NCBI GenBank assembly: GCA_950295325.1
Contig: OX485804.1
Span: 17,980,001-18,044,000 of the forward strand
Source of the DNA: Polytrichum commune
Lineage: Eukaryota; Streptophyta; Polytrichopsida; Polytrichales; Polytrichaceae
Direction of reading: 5' to 3'
Length of the DNA: 64,000 bases
Shown here: piece by piece, positions 34,925-48,009 of the stretch
Layout: every line of letters begins with the position of its first letter
Numbering within the stretch: position 1 is the first letter of the stretch
The notes under the pieces: model-generated
What the model saw: only the letters and a program-made list of their open reading frames with translations
What the model was told of the DNA's origin: nothing
The model's database searches: none
Program-made: the position numbers and the translations under genes

Positions 34925-37310
34925 GTACTTAAACTTATGGGCTACATGAAACTATATATGGCACGCCGTTTTAGGGTGTTTATTTAGTGTCCCGTACACT
35001 TATTAACAAAGGGCGTATACTAGATGCCTAGGGAGGTCTCAAAGTGTCACGTCCGCTACTTGCCGTTCTGATATTGTTCGTCAACATCAGTAACTTTCTC
35101 AAGTGACAATTTATCTGCATTATGACATTTAGCGTAGCACGTTGGGATACTTGAGATGGTAGTTTTGTAAATTAGTATGCAAGGGGAAGCTAATGTAAAG
35201 CATGTTGATGGTAAGTGTCGCGTACTTTTTGGTACTTAAACTTATGGGCTACATGAAATTATATATGGCACGCCGTTTTAGGGTGTTTAGTGTCCCGTAC
35301 ACTTATTAACAAAGGGCCTACACTAGATGCCTAGAGAGGCCTCGAAGTGTCATGTCCGCTACTTGCCATTCTGATACTGTTCGTCAACATCAGTAACTTT
35401 CTCAAGTGACAATTTATCTGCATTATGACATTTAGCATAGCACGTTGGGATACTTGAGATGGTAGTTTTGTAAATTACTATGCAAGGGGAAGCTAATGTA
35501 AAGCATGTTGATGGTAAGTGTCGCGTACTTACTTTTTGGTACTTAAACTTATGGGCTACATGAAATTATGCATGGCACGCCGTTTTAGGGTGTTTAGTGT
35601 CCCGTACACTTATTAACAAAGGGCCTACACTAGATGCCTAGGGAGGCCTCGAAGTGTCATGTCCGCTACTTGCCATTCTGATATTGTTCGTCAACATTAG
35701 TAACTTTCTCAAGTGAGAATTTATCTGCATTATGACATTTAGCGTAGCACGTTGGGATACTTGAGATGGTAGTTTTGTAAATTACTATGCAAGGGGAAGC
35801 TAATGTGAAGCATGTTGATGGTAAGTGTCGCGTACTTACTTTTTGGTACTTAAACTTATGGGCTACATGAAATTATATATGGCACGCCGTTTTAGGGTGT
35901 TTAGTGTCCCGTTGTCAGGTAGAGAGGGTTCCGCCTTAGGAAAGCACTGGGCTTTTGGCTACAACTGGACTTGTTTACCGGACCGTCGAATCTTCTAGTC
36001 TTCAAGAGTCTTGGTCTTCAGTTTCTTCAAGTCTTCAAATTCTTTCCCGTCGACCTATCCTGTTGCGGCTCTATATGGGTCAAGGGTAAGGGTAGGGTGA
36101 TAAGATACCACAGGCCTCAGACGGGTAAAACGGGACGTCAGAACACGAGCTGACGTCCGAAAGATTGGCTCCTAAACTTTCAAACCCACGGTGACCAGCA
36201 ATCGCCCCTCACCAATGGGAACGACAGAAAACAACCTTGCGGGTCATTAATCCCACTTCGTTGTCACAAACATGAAACGGGGGTTTGTGGTTTCCCACAT
36301 AACCCGCAACAAATTTACGATGAAAAATACAAATGCAACTAGCCTCCAAAACCGGCTTGGAATCACAAAAAAAAAACACAACGAACAACGCTCTTGAGTC
36401 TTGTGAAGTTCTCAAATCTTCAAATATGTCCGTTTTCTATGGTCGGTCGAAGCCTCGGCTCTTCTTTTTTAAGAACCAACAAACCTCCCTCCACTCAAAC
36501 TAGCACAGATTTCGATTGCTAACTTCAAAACAAACAAGTGATATCACTCTTAAAGAAACAACTTTTTGAATCACAACTCCTCCGTATTTTATTTCAAATT
36601 CTTCTCAACACAACACACACCATGCTTCAAATCAAGTCCCTTCTTCTCTACAACCTCCTCAATACAATAACAACACCACAACTTTTCTCTTCACAATGCC
36701 TCTCTCCCCTCAATGCCCGAGACAAAGTTCCATCTTATCCCCATCACATGGCTTCTAATCACCTATTGGTCCAAAGTAACTCAAGATAACTAAAAGGCAA
36801 GAGTAAACTATGAGTAAACAAAAAGGTAATCTATTTCTATCCGTTAGTAAAGGTAACTAAGAGTAAACTATGAATAAACATAAAGGTAATCTATTTCTAT
36901 GCTTTAGCAAAGGTAACTAAGAGTAACTATGAGTAAACATAAAGGTAATCTATTTCTATTCTTTAGCATAGGTAACTAAGAGTAACCTATGGGTACAAAA
37001 ATCACAATGCAATTCTAAATACGTACACATCTATACAGTGTACGTATTTACATTACGACACCGTACACTTATTAACAAAGGGCCTACACTAGATGCCTAG
37101 GGAGGCCTCGAAGTGTCACGTCCGCTACTTGCAGTTCTGATATTGTTCGTCAACATCAGTAACTTTCTCGAGTGAGAATTTATCTGCATTATGACATTTA
37201 GAGTAGCACGTTGGGATACTTGAGATGGTAGTTTTGTAAATTAGTATGCAAGGGGAAGCTAATGTAAAGCATGTTGATGGTAAGTGTCGCGTACTTACTT
37301 TTTGGTATGC
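34925..37310. repeat. 307-bp tandem array (four units, the last split by a solo LTR)
   Basis: Units begin with GTACTTAAACTTATGGGC at 34925, 35232, 35539 and 35846, an exact 307-base spacing. Unit four is interrupted at 35912 and resumes at 37061. The units are nearly identical (CGTACACTTATTAACAAAG, CTAGATGCCTAGG, GTGTCACGTCCGCTACTTGC, TTATCTGCATTATGACATTT, AAAGCATGTTGATGGTAAG), so the amplification is recent. The same words, diverged, occur in the inverted-repeat element at 49681-50440, where they form one arm. Confidence 0.93.
35913..37060. mobile_element. Solo LTR of an LTR retrotransposon
   Basis: A 1148-bp insertion with TG...CA termini (TGTCAGGTAG at the left, ATTACGACA at the right) and a CCGT duplication on both sides (35909-35912 and 37061-37064) splits a unit of the 307-bp array. 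No internal retroelement region is present, so it looks like a solo LTR left by recombination between the ends of a full element. Near its right end about three copies of a ~52-bp unit (GGTAACTAAGAGTAAAC, AAAGGTAATCTATTTCTAT) lie in tandem (about 36780-36985). It is younger than the array it interrupts. Superfamily not determined. Confidence 0.72.
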
Positions 37311-38870
37311 AAGAGGAAGATGTTCTTGAGCTTACTAATGCCAAGTGTTTGTTGCATACACTTTAGTCAACTTATAAACCGTTGTGTAACATAGGCATAC
37401 ACTTCATAACACTATCAAACAACCTTGTGCCAAGATATTAGTAAGCCCACGTGAACACCAAGTGCCATGGGATGACACGAAAATGATGAAGTTGTTGATC
37501 ATTAGTGTGCTAACTTAGCATATGCCTCAAAATAGGGTAAGTGACGCTATTACACATGTGATGCTAAATACCATGAGTGTTGTAGTGTACTTTGTGTTTG
37601 CTTCAACAGATGATAAGTGGACGGTCATGGTGATAATGCTCAATTTTGTAGATTATGTGACTTATGCCTACTGGATTGCATTTGTAAATTCATTGGGTAC
37701 TTGCATAAGTCTAATAAAGTTATCCATTAATTGAACCGGAGCTTTGGTAGGGAGTTGGTTGTTTTGCATACATTTAGGCTAACTTTGCTTACATATGTGA
37801 ATTTTCTTTGTAAAATGCTCCAATAGTGTAGGAATCGTGTTTAAAAACACACTTTGTCCTCAACTACATCCATGTCTATGCGTGCATGTCCTTTTGTGTG
37901 CTCTACTACTTGTGAGTGCATGCATATTTGTTTGCATATCAATGTTGTTCCAAAACTCTTTCTTATAAACAAAGGGGGTAGAACAATCCATGCGTCAACC
38001 AATTGCAATGGATGATATGGTTTAATTAATGACATAATCTTAGAGAATTTCACAAGTCCATTCATCCACGATAGGTGAGTTCATGTTGACATGCCATGGA
38101 TTTTGAGCCTTATAAAACTTTCAAACACACAATTTGTTGTGCATTCTGGTAGGGAGCATAAAGAGAAGCCATGTGCATGTGATCAATTTTGACAATTAAA
38201 TAACATGTGGACAGTCTTGTTCCATTTCGGGAGCCAGTGGTTTGGGGAGCCAACCAAGTAATAAAGAGTCAAAAAATGCAACAACCCAAGAGAGAGAAAA
38301 GGGCATATATATTGCAACGCGTAAATTTTTGCACATGAACAATTATTTACTTGATAATTGTTGGGGTGGCCTAGATGCACCATCAATCTTGCGGAAAGCA
38401 TGTTTAAGTTACATGCAAGCATAAAAGGGAAGTCAACTTGTACACACACACACATACACACTTTACATTGCATTTCTTGTCATCTACATTTATCCAGAGT
38501 GTTGTCAAAGAAAAATCTCATGTCATGCATGCATGGCACAATACGATTTCATATGGAATTTAATTTACTTTTAGTTTTGATGGAAAGTAAGTGATGAAAG
38601 GAGGGTAATTTTACATGGAATTTGTGTATGAAAATTTACCAATTTTTTTAATGAAAATGAATTGATGAAAGGAGGGCATTTTTGTATGGAATTTGTGGAT
38701 GAATAAAAAAATCATACAAAAAAGTTTAGATAAAAAGTTATCTAGATTTATCTAGAGTGTGGTCAAAGAAGAATCTTATGCCATGCATGCAAGGTACATT
38801 GTATAGTACATAATAATAATAATTGTTAATGATAATAATCATGAAGACTTGGCTATCAAACATAACTCAC
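37311..38870. repeat. Foldback-family remnant and gene-free DNA
   Basis: The interval 37311-37620 continues from the tandem array into sequence shared with the 49681-50440 element (CTAATGCCAAGTG, GAAGTTGTTGATCATTAG, ATGCCTCAAAATAGGGTAAG, TAAATACCATGAG), so the array sits at the edge of an older member. The interval 37700-37785 matches the left arm of the element at 29381. The rest (37786-38870) is AT-rich with direct near-repeats at 38480-38560 and 38745-38800 (TTTATC-AGAGTG-GTCAAAGAA). No gene is seen. Confidence 0.5.
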
Positions 38871-38874
38871 TTTA

Positions 38875-39260
38875 GGGCCACTTCCCACTATGGCCGAAGG
38901 TTAAGAGGCTGTCGATTTCCACCAGTCAAATCGCAAGACACCAAGAGTTCGAGAGCTCAACCCTTCACACTATGGCCGAAGTCCAAAGGCCGTCGCAATT
39001 TAAAAAGATTACTTTTTGAAGAAGGCGATGGACTCTTGAAGGAAGTTTGGGTCGGACAAGAATGGAAACCCAAACTATGGTCGAGAGGCCGTTGGGTTTT
39101 TTTTAATTAAAAAATCAATCATTGACAAGATCTTGGCCGTTAGATTGGAGGCGTTGTTTTGGGCAAGGAATAAAGTGGGATGCTCCTTTGGGTTTGGACT
39201 TTGGGCTTGGCCTTTGGAGGCTTCACATTATGGCTGTCCAAGTTGAGAGGCCGTGGGGTT
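38875..39260. mobile_element. PIF/Harbinger-type MITE, family 2, copy 2 (one end unresolved)
   Basis: The left end GGGCCACTTCCCACTATGGCC follows TTA (38872-38874), as in the copy at 33542. The inside matches that copy in reverse orientation (GAAGGCGATGGACTCTTGA, TTTGGGTCGGACAAGAATGG, GATGCTCCTTTGGGTTTGGA, GGCCTTTGGAGGCTTCACA). I could not find the right terminus, so it is probably truncated near 39260. Confidence 0.7.
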
Positions 39261-39342
39261 CGAGTGAGGTGACTTTGCATGCCATGAAGTAACATTAGAT
39301 ACATGGAATTGATTGGGGCCTTGTTCCATATGGGAACATTAC

Positions 39343-39542
39343 ACTAAATGTGATATTTAGTGTCACATACTATTGGGAATCACACAAAACTATATCTATC
39401 TACTATATATCTCAAAATTTGCCAACAAATGTCAAATTGATTGTCTGGACATTATAGAACATTAACAACTTGCATCAATAATAAAAGATATAGCATTGTG
39501 TAACTCCAAATAGTAAGTGACACTAAATAGCACATTTAGTGT
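39343..39542. mobile_element. Short MITE with ACACTAAAT ends, copy B
   Basis: This 200-bp element has ends ACACTAAATGTGATATTTAG and CTAAATAGCACATTTAGTGT. It shares its middle with copy A at 6532-6750 (GCCAACAAATGTCAAATTG, GGACATTATAGAACATTAAC, AAAAGATATAGC). Its terminal repeat runs about 35 bases and is itself an inner palindrome (AAATGTGATATTTAGTG). No clear target duplication beyond TA. Confidence 0.65.
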
Positions 39543-40037
39543 AGTTTTGGGAGCAATGAAATATCTAGCAACAACCAATGAGAGCAAGGGGTAGTGTAAG
39601 GGCTATGGAATCTAGGGATAAGGCTAGAAAAATTAAAGTAGATGCTAAAGGTACATGCACTATCTTTGGACAATTTTCATTGAAATGAAATTGAAGAATG
39701 CATTGGACAATCTAAGTCGTTAACTCCTAAATATGATCCCAAGTTTCGTATGAAATCTTCTGTTGTATAATTGTTCTATCTAGAATGGAAGGAGTTTTGG
39801 TCAAATGTTAAGTATGGCAATGAAACATCTTCTCCCAAATAGAGTTTTGAAAACATAATTCAATGAGTGACCTATGGATTTTATTTTTATTTATTGTGGT
39901 ATGGGTGTGGGGATGGGGATTGCATTGTCCAATTTGGCCATGCACCCGGATTGGCATCAATCGATCATCATGTCAACAAATTGTGCCTCAACAACTGATC
40001 AAACCAATTTAAGCTGAACGATTTTGGAGGTTTCACT

Positions 40038-40386
40038 CTGGGGGGGGGGTAGTCATTGGTTGGAGTAGCAATATACGTGCGAACAAATGAAGGGTATTTT
40101 AAAAACATGAGGGCTAAAAATTATAAATGGACTTAAGAGTAATATAGGGTATCAAAAATGGCACTGGACATCTTTAAAGTACTATAGGGTATGGAATAAT
40201 AAGTAATTTGGAATTATAAGTAATGCAAGCCATTTTTCTATTAACCCAAAGTAGAAATTTACACAATGATAGCATGTGAAAAAAAAGAAGAGAATTGAAA
40301 GTAATACACCCCTATAAAATAATGGTTGTTCGCACCTATATCCTTAACTTTTTAACACACTGCCCCCCCCCCCCCCCCCCCCCGAG
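40038..40386 (+). mobile_element. hAT-type MITE with G/C-homopolymer ends, copy 1
   Basis: The element is 349 bp with an 8-bp target duplication GTTTCACT (40030-40037 and 40387-40394). Its ends are CT then 10 G, then TAGTCATTGGTTGG; and ACACTG, then 21 C, then GAG. The inverted ends continue inward to GTGCGAACAA / TTGTTCGCAC. There is no coding capacity. The 8-bp duplication points to the hAT superfamily. Copies 2-4 have the same orientation and the same interior. Confidence 0.92.
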
Positions 40387-40691
40387 GTTTCACTTGAGAT
40401 GATTGATTTACATAGTGGATATTGGGCGATTTGGTTGAAATTTTGTAATATGACTCCGATTGGCATTTGAAGAGCATCCACCAATGGGATTTCCAAATTA
40501 GTTCTTTGAGTGTTCATCCAATTTGTTGAAGCTCAAGGCTCTTTAGAGGGTTAGGGCATTGCAAGCATCAAACTTTTATGAAAATAAGAAATAAAATTAA
40601 ATCACATCCAAGTGAATATATCTAAATGATGGCACCTAGTGGAGCAAGCATGATTGAAGAATCATTCACCCTTAGGTTGTTTCCCTTTTTC

Positions 40692-41025
40692 CCCGGGGAG
40701 GGTAGTCATTGGCTGGAGTAGCAATATACGTGCGAACAAATGATAGGGTATTTTAGAAACATGGGGGCAAAAAATTATAATTGGACTTAAGAGTGATATA
40801 GGGTATCAAAAATGACACTAGACATCTTTAAAGTACTATAGGGTATGGAATAATAGGGAATTTGGAATTATAAGTAATGCAAGCCATTTTTCTATTAACC
40901 CAAAGTAGAAAATTATATAATGATAGCATGTGAAAAAAAGAAGAGAATTGAAAGTAATACCCCCTATAAAATAGTGGTTGTTCGCACCTATATCCTTAAC
41001 TTTGTAACACACTACCCTCCCTGGG
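40692..41025 (+). mobile_element. hAT-type MITE, copy 2 (short G/C ends)
   Basis: The element is 334 bp with an 8-bp target duplication CCTTTTTC (40684-40691 and 41026-41033). Its ends are CCCGGGGAGGGTAG and CTACCCTCCCTGGG, without a long homopolymer. The interior matches copy 1 closely (ATGATAGGGTATTTTAGAAA, AAGTAATGCAAGCCATTTTT). It is useful as the form without homopolymers. Confidence 0.92.
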
Positions 41026-43081
41026 CCTTTTTCAAAGGTAGGCTTATCGTAGTGTATCATGTATTAACTAGATATGTAGTAGTTTGATGTCTTTCTTTCC
41101 TTGGTTATTTGTCACCTCTTGCATACCTTTTCTTTTTCTTATGTTTATATAATCAAATCTTGGATTCGGACATTTGTCTTCGTGAAGGGAGTGAGTGGAG
41201 GGGAAGGAAGGGAGAATGGGGGGAGGGGAGGAGGGATATGGAGAAGATTCACCAATATGTGCAGTTAGATTGCCTTTGCAAACAAGTTGCCTCCTTACCC
41301 ATGCAAATTACCTTGGGACAAAACCGGATCAAAAAACTTATAACTTTGTTTATTCATTCATATTGCAAATCAAAATAAAATTTAATCATTTTAATTAAAG
41401 ATTAGAGTAAAGAATGTTGAAATGTTGATAAACTAGGATGGGGAATCCAATTTCACATATCAATGTAGCTTTTACTTGTTTTGTTAGACTAAATGTAATC
41501 AACTTCCGCATGATGTGACTTCTATATACAAAAATATATATAAATATTACGGGATATTGCCAAGGGTGATCCATTCTTAGAATTTGGGGTTAATAGCTAC
41601 CCCAAGTGTTTTTGGGGAGCATTAGTTGGGGGTGGGGTTATGGGCACCGTAAATATTAAGAAATTGAAGTTATAAGAGATTTCCAATCAAAAATCCACCT
41701 CCAACTTACGTGAATGACATAACCAATTGCTACAAGAAGTGGTGTTCCATGGTTGGGGAAGAGGATGACTTCCCCAAATAGTAACCATCTCTCTCCCCTA
41801 CTCCCAATCTAATCCGTTGATCTCCTTGATTGAAGATTACATAGTGAAAGTTGTCAAATGGTTATGTCCAATAACCTTGCTCAATCCTCCTAAACCTCAA
41901 GAGTTACCAAGTTGTCCTTAACCAATCACTCATCCAAGAGCATATGGATTTTCAAAAATTACTAGTGTTGTTCATCCATTGAGACACAATATTAACCATA
42001 ATTCTAAGATTTTATTCATGAGTTGATCAGTTTGACTAATAACCAACTCAAGTAGGTGGATGGCTCACTGTCTACAACTCATCATCCAATCTCCTCTCAT
42101 TGCTTATCTAAGCATGGGTGCATTATACATAATTGGTTATCTTTAATCTTGTCATTGTGCAAGGTAGTGTAGACAACCCTTATTTGGTTAACTTTTTCTT
42201 GTTAAGTCGCCTATATTTGAGTGACATGTGGTTTGGTGTGACCTGAAGAACAAACGTCAAAAGAACACGTGAACAAACAAGATTTGAATTGTATGCTGGA
42301 AATTTGATAACTATTCTAGGCTCATTGGTCAACGTAAAGGAAGAGACCTATATGAGTGTTTCACAAACACCAAGACTATTTCCTTAATAATGAATAAGAT
42401 ACTAATCAAAGGTCTAGAAATTATGAGGAATGTGGCTTTGGCCTTGCTTTAGATTCACTAACCATATTGTACGAATCATGTGTTTCAAATCCTACTAGGA
42501 GAACTGGGCTCGATGGAAAAAAAATCACTTAAGACCCATCTTTGGTAGACACACCCATTTCCAATAACCACCCCAATCTTAATATTACATAGGGTCCCCT
42601 AAAGCCATGAAGTTCCACACATGTAGTCGTGATGCTCTAACTTGGCATGTTGGAAATATGCGGTGACCAGGTGAGAGAGGAATTATAGTCCTGGAGGAGT
42701 TTAGTGTGATGAAAAAAGTAAGCAAACAGGGCACGGACTTGGGTTCCTTCAAAAGAGCATTGGTTATACTGAAGTTTCCATCTACCAACCAGCAAAAATA
42801 GGTCAACCTATGTTGTGAATATGGGTTGGGAGAGAATCTTACCTTTGAAAACGTAACATAATTCCATTACTCCATAATGAATTATGATTTTTTTTTGTTA
42901 AACATCATCATATTCATTTCCAGGCTTGTAAAAGATCACTCCATTCTCACACATGTACCACACTTATGCGAAATATCGATTAAGTTATTGGAAATGGGCC
43001 GTCGGCCTTACATTATAAATACGTTGGCTGCTATGTATAAGTTTGCATCGAGCTTATTATCAGACATCATCAGGAGGGGTT

Positions 43082-43290
43082 TTTTGGGCATAATCAATCA
43101 GGATCCTAGTGTTTCCAAATCCAACTGATCAGTTAACATCTTTCGGGTTTTTTCTTTATTAATGTGAGGGATATTCCACAGAGTCCTCTAAAACGATCGG
43201 TAAATTTCCGAAAGTCTTGAACTTCAGCTGGTAAATCTCTCAAACTCGGCCAGTTCATCTGCAATAACAAGCAGCTGGTTCTCCTTGTTC
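43082..43290 (+). repeat. ~210-bp CCGGTT-family dispersed repeat
   Basis: This continuous copy starts TTTTTTGGGCATAATCAATC and runs through GTGTTTCCAAATCCAAC, ATATTCCACAGAGTCCTC, AAAACGATCGGTAAATTTCC, GTCTTGAACTTCAGC and CAGCTGGTTCTCC. It matches 51985-52200 and the joined halves at 31568-32110 in order along its whole length. It is non-coding; no poly(A) tail or tRNA-like head was recognised, so a SINE is not shown. Confidence 0.75.
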
Positions 43291-46200
43291 ATTAATTATT
43301 GAGCACTAAAAGGCTGGTGCACTCTAGTAGTATCATTTGCAGTTAACTAAACTCTCTATCGGATCGGCTACTTCTTTAATTAACACACACACACACACAA
43401 GCGCGCGCACACACACACACAAAACATACGGCTGGGTACTTATGAGCCCTAGCTTTTCTAGCATCATAAGCCATAGCTTTCTAGCAGCCTTATGCACACG
43501 AAACGTACCACTTTTTTTCTGCTGCACACAGGCAGGCTGCAGTAGGGCTGGATCAACTCCTTCGCTGCTCTAATTATTACCAGCTTCAAATTCCATCGCC
43601 TAAGATCAGGGGAAGTTAATGACCGGAAACCAGGTTTTTCATGACATCATCATTCCTGAGAGCCGTCTAAGAGAAGGATGCTTTTGAAATTCATCAGTTT
43701 GCCGGCTCTAACTTACACTGCAAGCGCGGTCGATCGGTCAGGCAACGAAGCCATAGACTGCACTGCATGCACAGTGTCACGATCTGCGGCCAGCCTCTGC
43801 CACATTCGTATTGGATCTCGCTCCATCATTGCTTGCACGCATTCATTGTGTGTATTACGTGCTGGCATAGAAGTCTACACACACCCATTTGGCTGGGCTT
43901 GGCTGGCTGGGCGAGAGAGTGGTGAACAGGGTTCGGGAGATTCTTGAGCTCAACCAGCTAAAATCCGCCCCCTTCACAACGTCCACTGGTTTTTTCCAGG
44001 ATTTGACCGGTTGCAAACTTGTTGCCATTTGTTTGGACCGACCAATATCCTATTTCAAGTGTGTCAGTTAATTTCCTCTTCATTGTAATGACAACCGGCC
44101 AAAAACTTGGGTGTTGATAAGTAAGTCAGTTTTCCAATGTAGCAAAAATTATATCTACAAACAACATATACCATTCAGCAACAACGTCCAAAGAACATAT
44201 CAACATACAACAACAATGATCAACGGTTCATTACATACAAGAAACAACAACAATGATCAACAATTTATCCATAGTTGGAGTTGAACCTGAAATAACCCAT
44301 CAACCGCTTGATGGCCATGGATTTACTCTTCTATCATAGCTAGGTCTTAAAACCTCATATTAGATTTGAGGGCCATAGCCTGATAAAAGAGTGACCTTAC
44401 ACGCCATACTATATACAAAAATGAAATTCATCAACCGTTAGAGTCAAAATCAGCAGTATCATCTTCACCTTCAATAAGAAAACACCCTGAAAGGTATCTT
44501 TGTGGATGTGAAAACAACCATCTAAACTTCATAGAGTTCCTCCATAAAGCTATGGCTTCCATTAGTACGTTATCAAGATCACCACAAAGATCTTCCATAG
44601 ACACACTTATAATACATTCTAAACGCTAGCTGTCAACAATGAAATGCAATAATGAAGCATAAGCTTCGTCTGTCCGCCATCCACCAAATCGCTACAAGCC
44701 TACAACAAACACATAACCTAAACTCTAGAACTAGATGATATCCGGCCCTAGATGAATCAAACCAGATGAAATCGGCCTATTTCACAATTCATCCAAGTAA
44801 AAATCCTCCTCCTCAAAATGGTTGCCGGTTGAAATCCGTTTTTATTTTAAAAGCACCGGTTTCACATCCTCCACTTTCCCAATTCAACCAGACTTTCCAC
44901 AAAACCAACCGGCCGCCATTTTACTAAATACCGGTTCTCCTCGGACATTGACTGGGAAGGTGAAATGGTGATGAGGTATTCGATATCTTGGAAGTTTCTA
45001 ATTGATGCAGATGGTGGTACGATTGTTAGTTGAGGCGTACCTTGAGCATGCTTACTTTGAAATGGATCAGTAGCAATGGACGTGAGATTCCAATTCACCA
45101 AAGTATGTATTCCTTGAAATTCATGTGCAGATGTTATAAGGTTTCAAAATTTTAGTGATACATGACTCGAATTGTACATGCATGGAAACCTGATGTTTAG
45201 TTGGTGGGACATCTTCAAATGTACTTATTGTGTTTTAGGTGTAGATTTCGAATTTGAATTTTTGTTTTTATTGTAGTGTTGGGTTTAGCATCACCTACCT
45301 TTAACATAGTTAGCATGACATCCAAAAATAGTATTCAAAACTTGGAGGAACATAGTGTGGTCTAGTTGGAATGAATCTACTATCCACTATAGAGACTTAT
45401 TTTCTCTAGCGTCAATTCATCCACGATGGACGTGTTTTCTTACGGTGCCTCGAAGTCCTAGCTTTTGTGAGTCCACCTTGGTGAACTATTCTATCATGGA
45501 TGAAGGGGCTCTAGTAAGAATAGTTGCCTTTATGTTGACTGTCAATTCATTCCACTTGGTTTCTAACATACTAACTTAGAACCTTTGACGTTAGTTTTGA
45601 AATTAAATAAGCTACTCTTTTTTTTTTTTCTTTTTTTTTTTGGGGGGGGGGGGTGAATAGCTTGATGTATTATCACCTTCAAATGGGACGAGTTTGCCTA
45701 AAACACCACATAGATCTAGCCAATATTAATAGGAATCTATGTTACTATGTGCCAACATACCGTAGTCCGAATACGATTAAAGCGTAGTCAAATTTAATTC
45801 ATTATCAATCCTCCATGTCAACAAGTCGGCTCGTATATCCATTGGCATAGCATTACTCATGCTACTAATCCTGCTCTTTTGAAAGAAATGGGTGGGTTGG
45901 TGCCTAGCTACTTGTTGCCATGGGATCTGAGAGAAGTATTCCCGACCTGGACACCGCACTCACAATAATATGACGATCCAATAGTATGGTTGCAAGCAAG
46001 CAAGCAAGCTAGCCGGCAAATAGGTAGAAGTTGGCCATATTCAAACATTAAACAATAATCTCTTGCTCGGGTGACAGAAACCCGTCACTCAGTTGTTCAC
46101 CTTTGCAAAGTGAACAAAACTAAAACCGGATACTGCCGCTCAATTTGCAAGGACAACCCATCGTAACTGGGGGATAGTTCTTGCAGAATTCCTAGCACTG

Positions 46201-48009
46201 AGGGTACATCGCCCCTGGTATTGAGTAGTAGTAGTGTTATGGGATGATGACATTTTCCCTTTTCAAAATGAATTTGTTTTTGGGACCAAAATAAATGGCA
46301 ATAAAATCCGAAAACACTATACACACTGCCATGGTACTTACAAGTGCGTACTAGCTACGACGGCAGTTATTGAAGTAACTGAAAGGTGAATTCCCTTGGC
46401 CAGATTGGACTACCTACTTGCAAAATGTGGGCCATTCTTTATTTGCTTCGCTCACCACCACCATCACCACCACCATCACCACCACTACTCGGCCCTGCAA
46501 TTTGCAATTGCCAACCACTTCCAGCACTGAACTTAGCCCTTGGACCGAGGCTCCTGGAAGTTATTCCCAGACCTTTGTTTTTGTTTGTTGCTTTCTCACA
46601 TCACTCGCACTCCTCCTCTCTGCATATATATATATTTAGTATACAAATCCATCACTGTATTCTACAACCATAACTCAACGATTTATTTTTTATTTTTTAA
46701 ACTTTTTTTTAAACCCATTAAATCGGTGAGCGATGCTGTTGTATTGGCCCACATGACGTGGGCACTGCAAATTGCATTGGTTTGCTTGCTTCACAATCTT
46801 ACTTTATTCTTCAGGCATTTGCACACAATAATATTTCCTCCCAAGGTACGCTCATTACTAACATATGACATGATGTGGATGCTATGAACTTGGTTGTGAA
46901 GCGGCAAAGAAATGAAAGGGAACTGATTCGGAAAGTCCATGAAGCCAAAAGGCTTGTGGGACTAAGAAGGAAGAAGGTGTAACAAGTTGCTTCCAATTCA
47001 ACATCTACCTGTTTGGCCGTTGGACGGGATTGTAAAATGTTCTATCCAGATGGCAGTTGCGAATCTTGAAGATTGTTGTTTCAAGTGTCAAAATTGGAGT
47101 TCCTTTGCAAAATTTAGAAGAGGTTTAGTGTTTTTTTTTTTGGGTTATTTGATGTATTCCTCCCCTTCCCCTCTTTAAGCGATCACATAGGTCCTCTCAA
47201 GTGTGTTGATTATTGAACCTAGAACATGGTCCTTCTTTTATGCAGAGTGTGCAATCTCATCGTATCATGTATACTTTTGTTTTGGTGTTTGTACTTATTC
47301 CATACGCTCTCAACCAACCTAAGGTGGGTCACCGTTTGTTTTGGAAGTCATTGTGCCACACACCATATAGCACTCAAATACATGTGTTTGCCTAAGATAA
47401 GTGTTTGATTAAGGCCCACATAACTTACCTTACATCAAGGTGGAGTTGTATGGCTAATTGTCTTCGGTGTTGGAATGCAACGGCATGGGTAAGGCAAATG
47501 TTAATGTAAGCATGATGAGCAAGTTGGTAGCAAAGCTTGAGGCTACCTAGTGCTACGTTATGAAACATGAAAGCAAACCTTCCTCTCCAATAGGCATATA
47601 AAGGAGGAATTACAACACAAAGAGTGCGTTGTTTTCAAGTACATTGTAAGACAAAACATGACAGCATGTGTTCAAACCTCTAGGGGTTGGATGGGGTGTG
47701 CCATATGGTTTTTATCAGCGAGTATTTGATTTGAGGTGTGGTAAGCAACGACAATTTTATTATTTCAAAGTAGCCATGCTCATGAGTTAGCTATACTTAG
47801 GTGTTACCTAAGTGGAATCCCTCTTGGTCAAATTTCCTTTTTGTTTGGGCTAAAGATCATGATGTTGGTCTTAGATTAATTGACATCAAGGCTAGAGGAA
47901 ATGAAATATACATGAACCTTGTTGAGAAGTCTTTGCAAGTGCACCATGGTTTGAAAACCAAACAATAATAAGGCTTGTGGACCTTAGGTGTTCACACTTC
48001 TTATATTAA

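Noticed and set aside
34925-37310. CRISPR-like array
   Set aside because: Units are 307 bases, contiguous and without spacers, in a plant genome. It is a tandem satellite.
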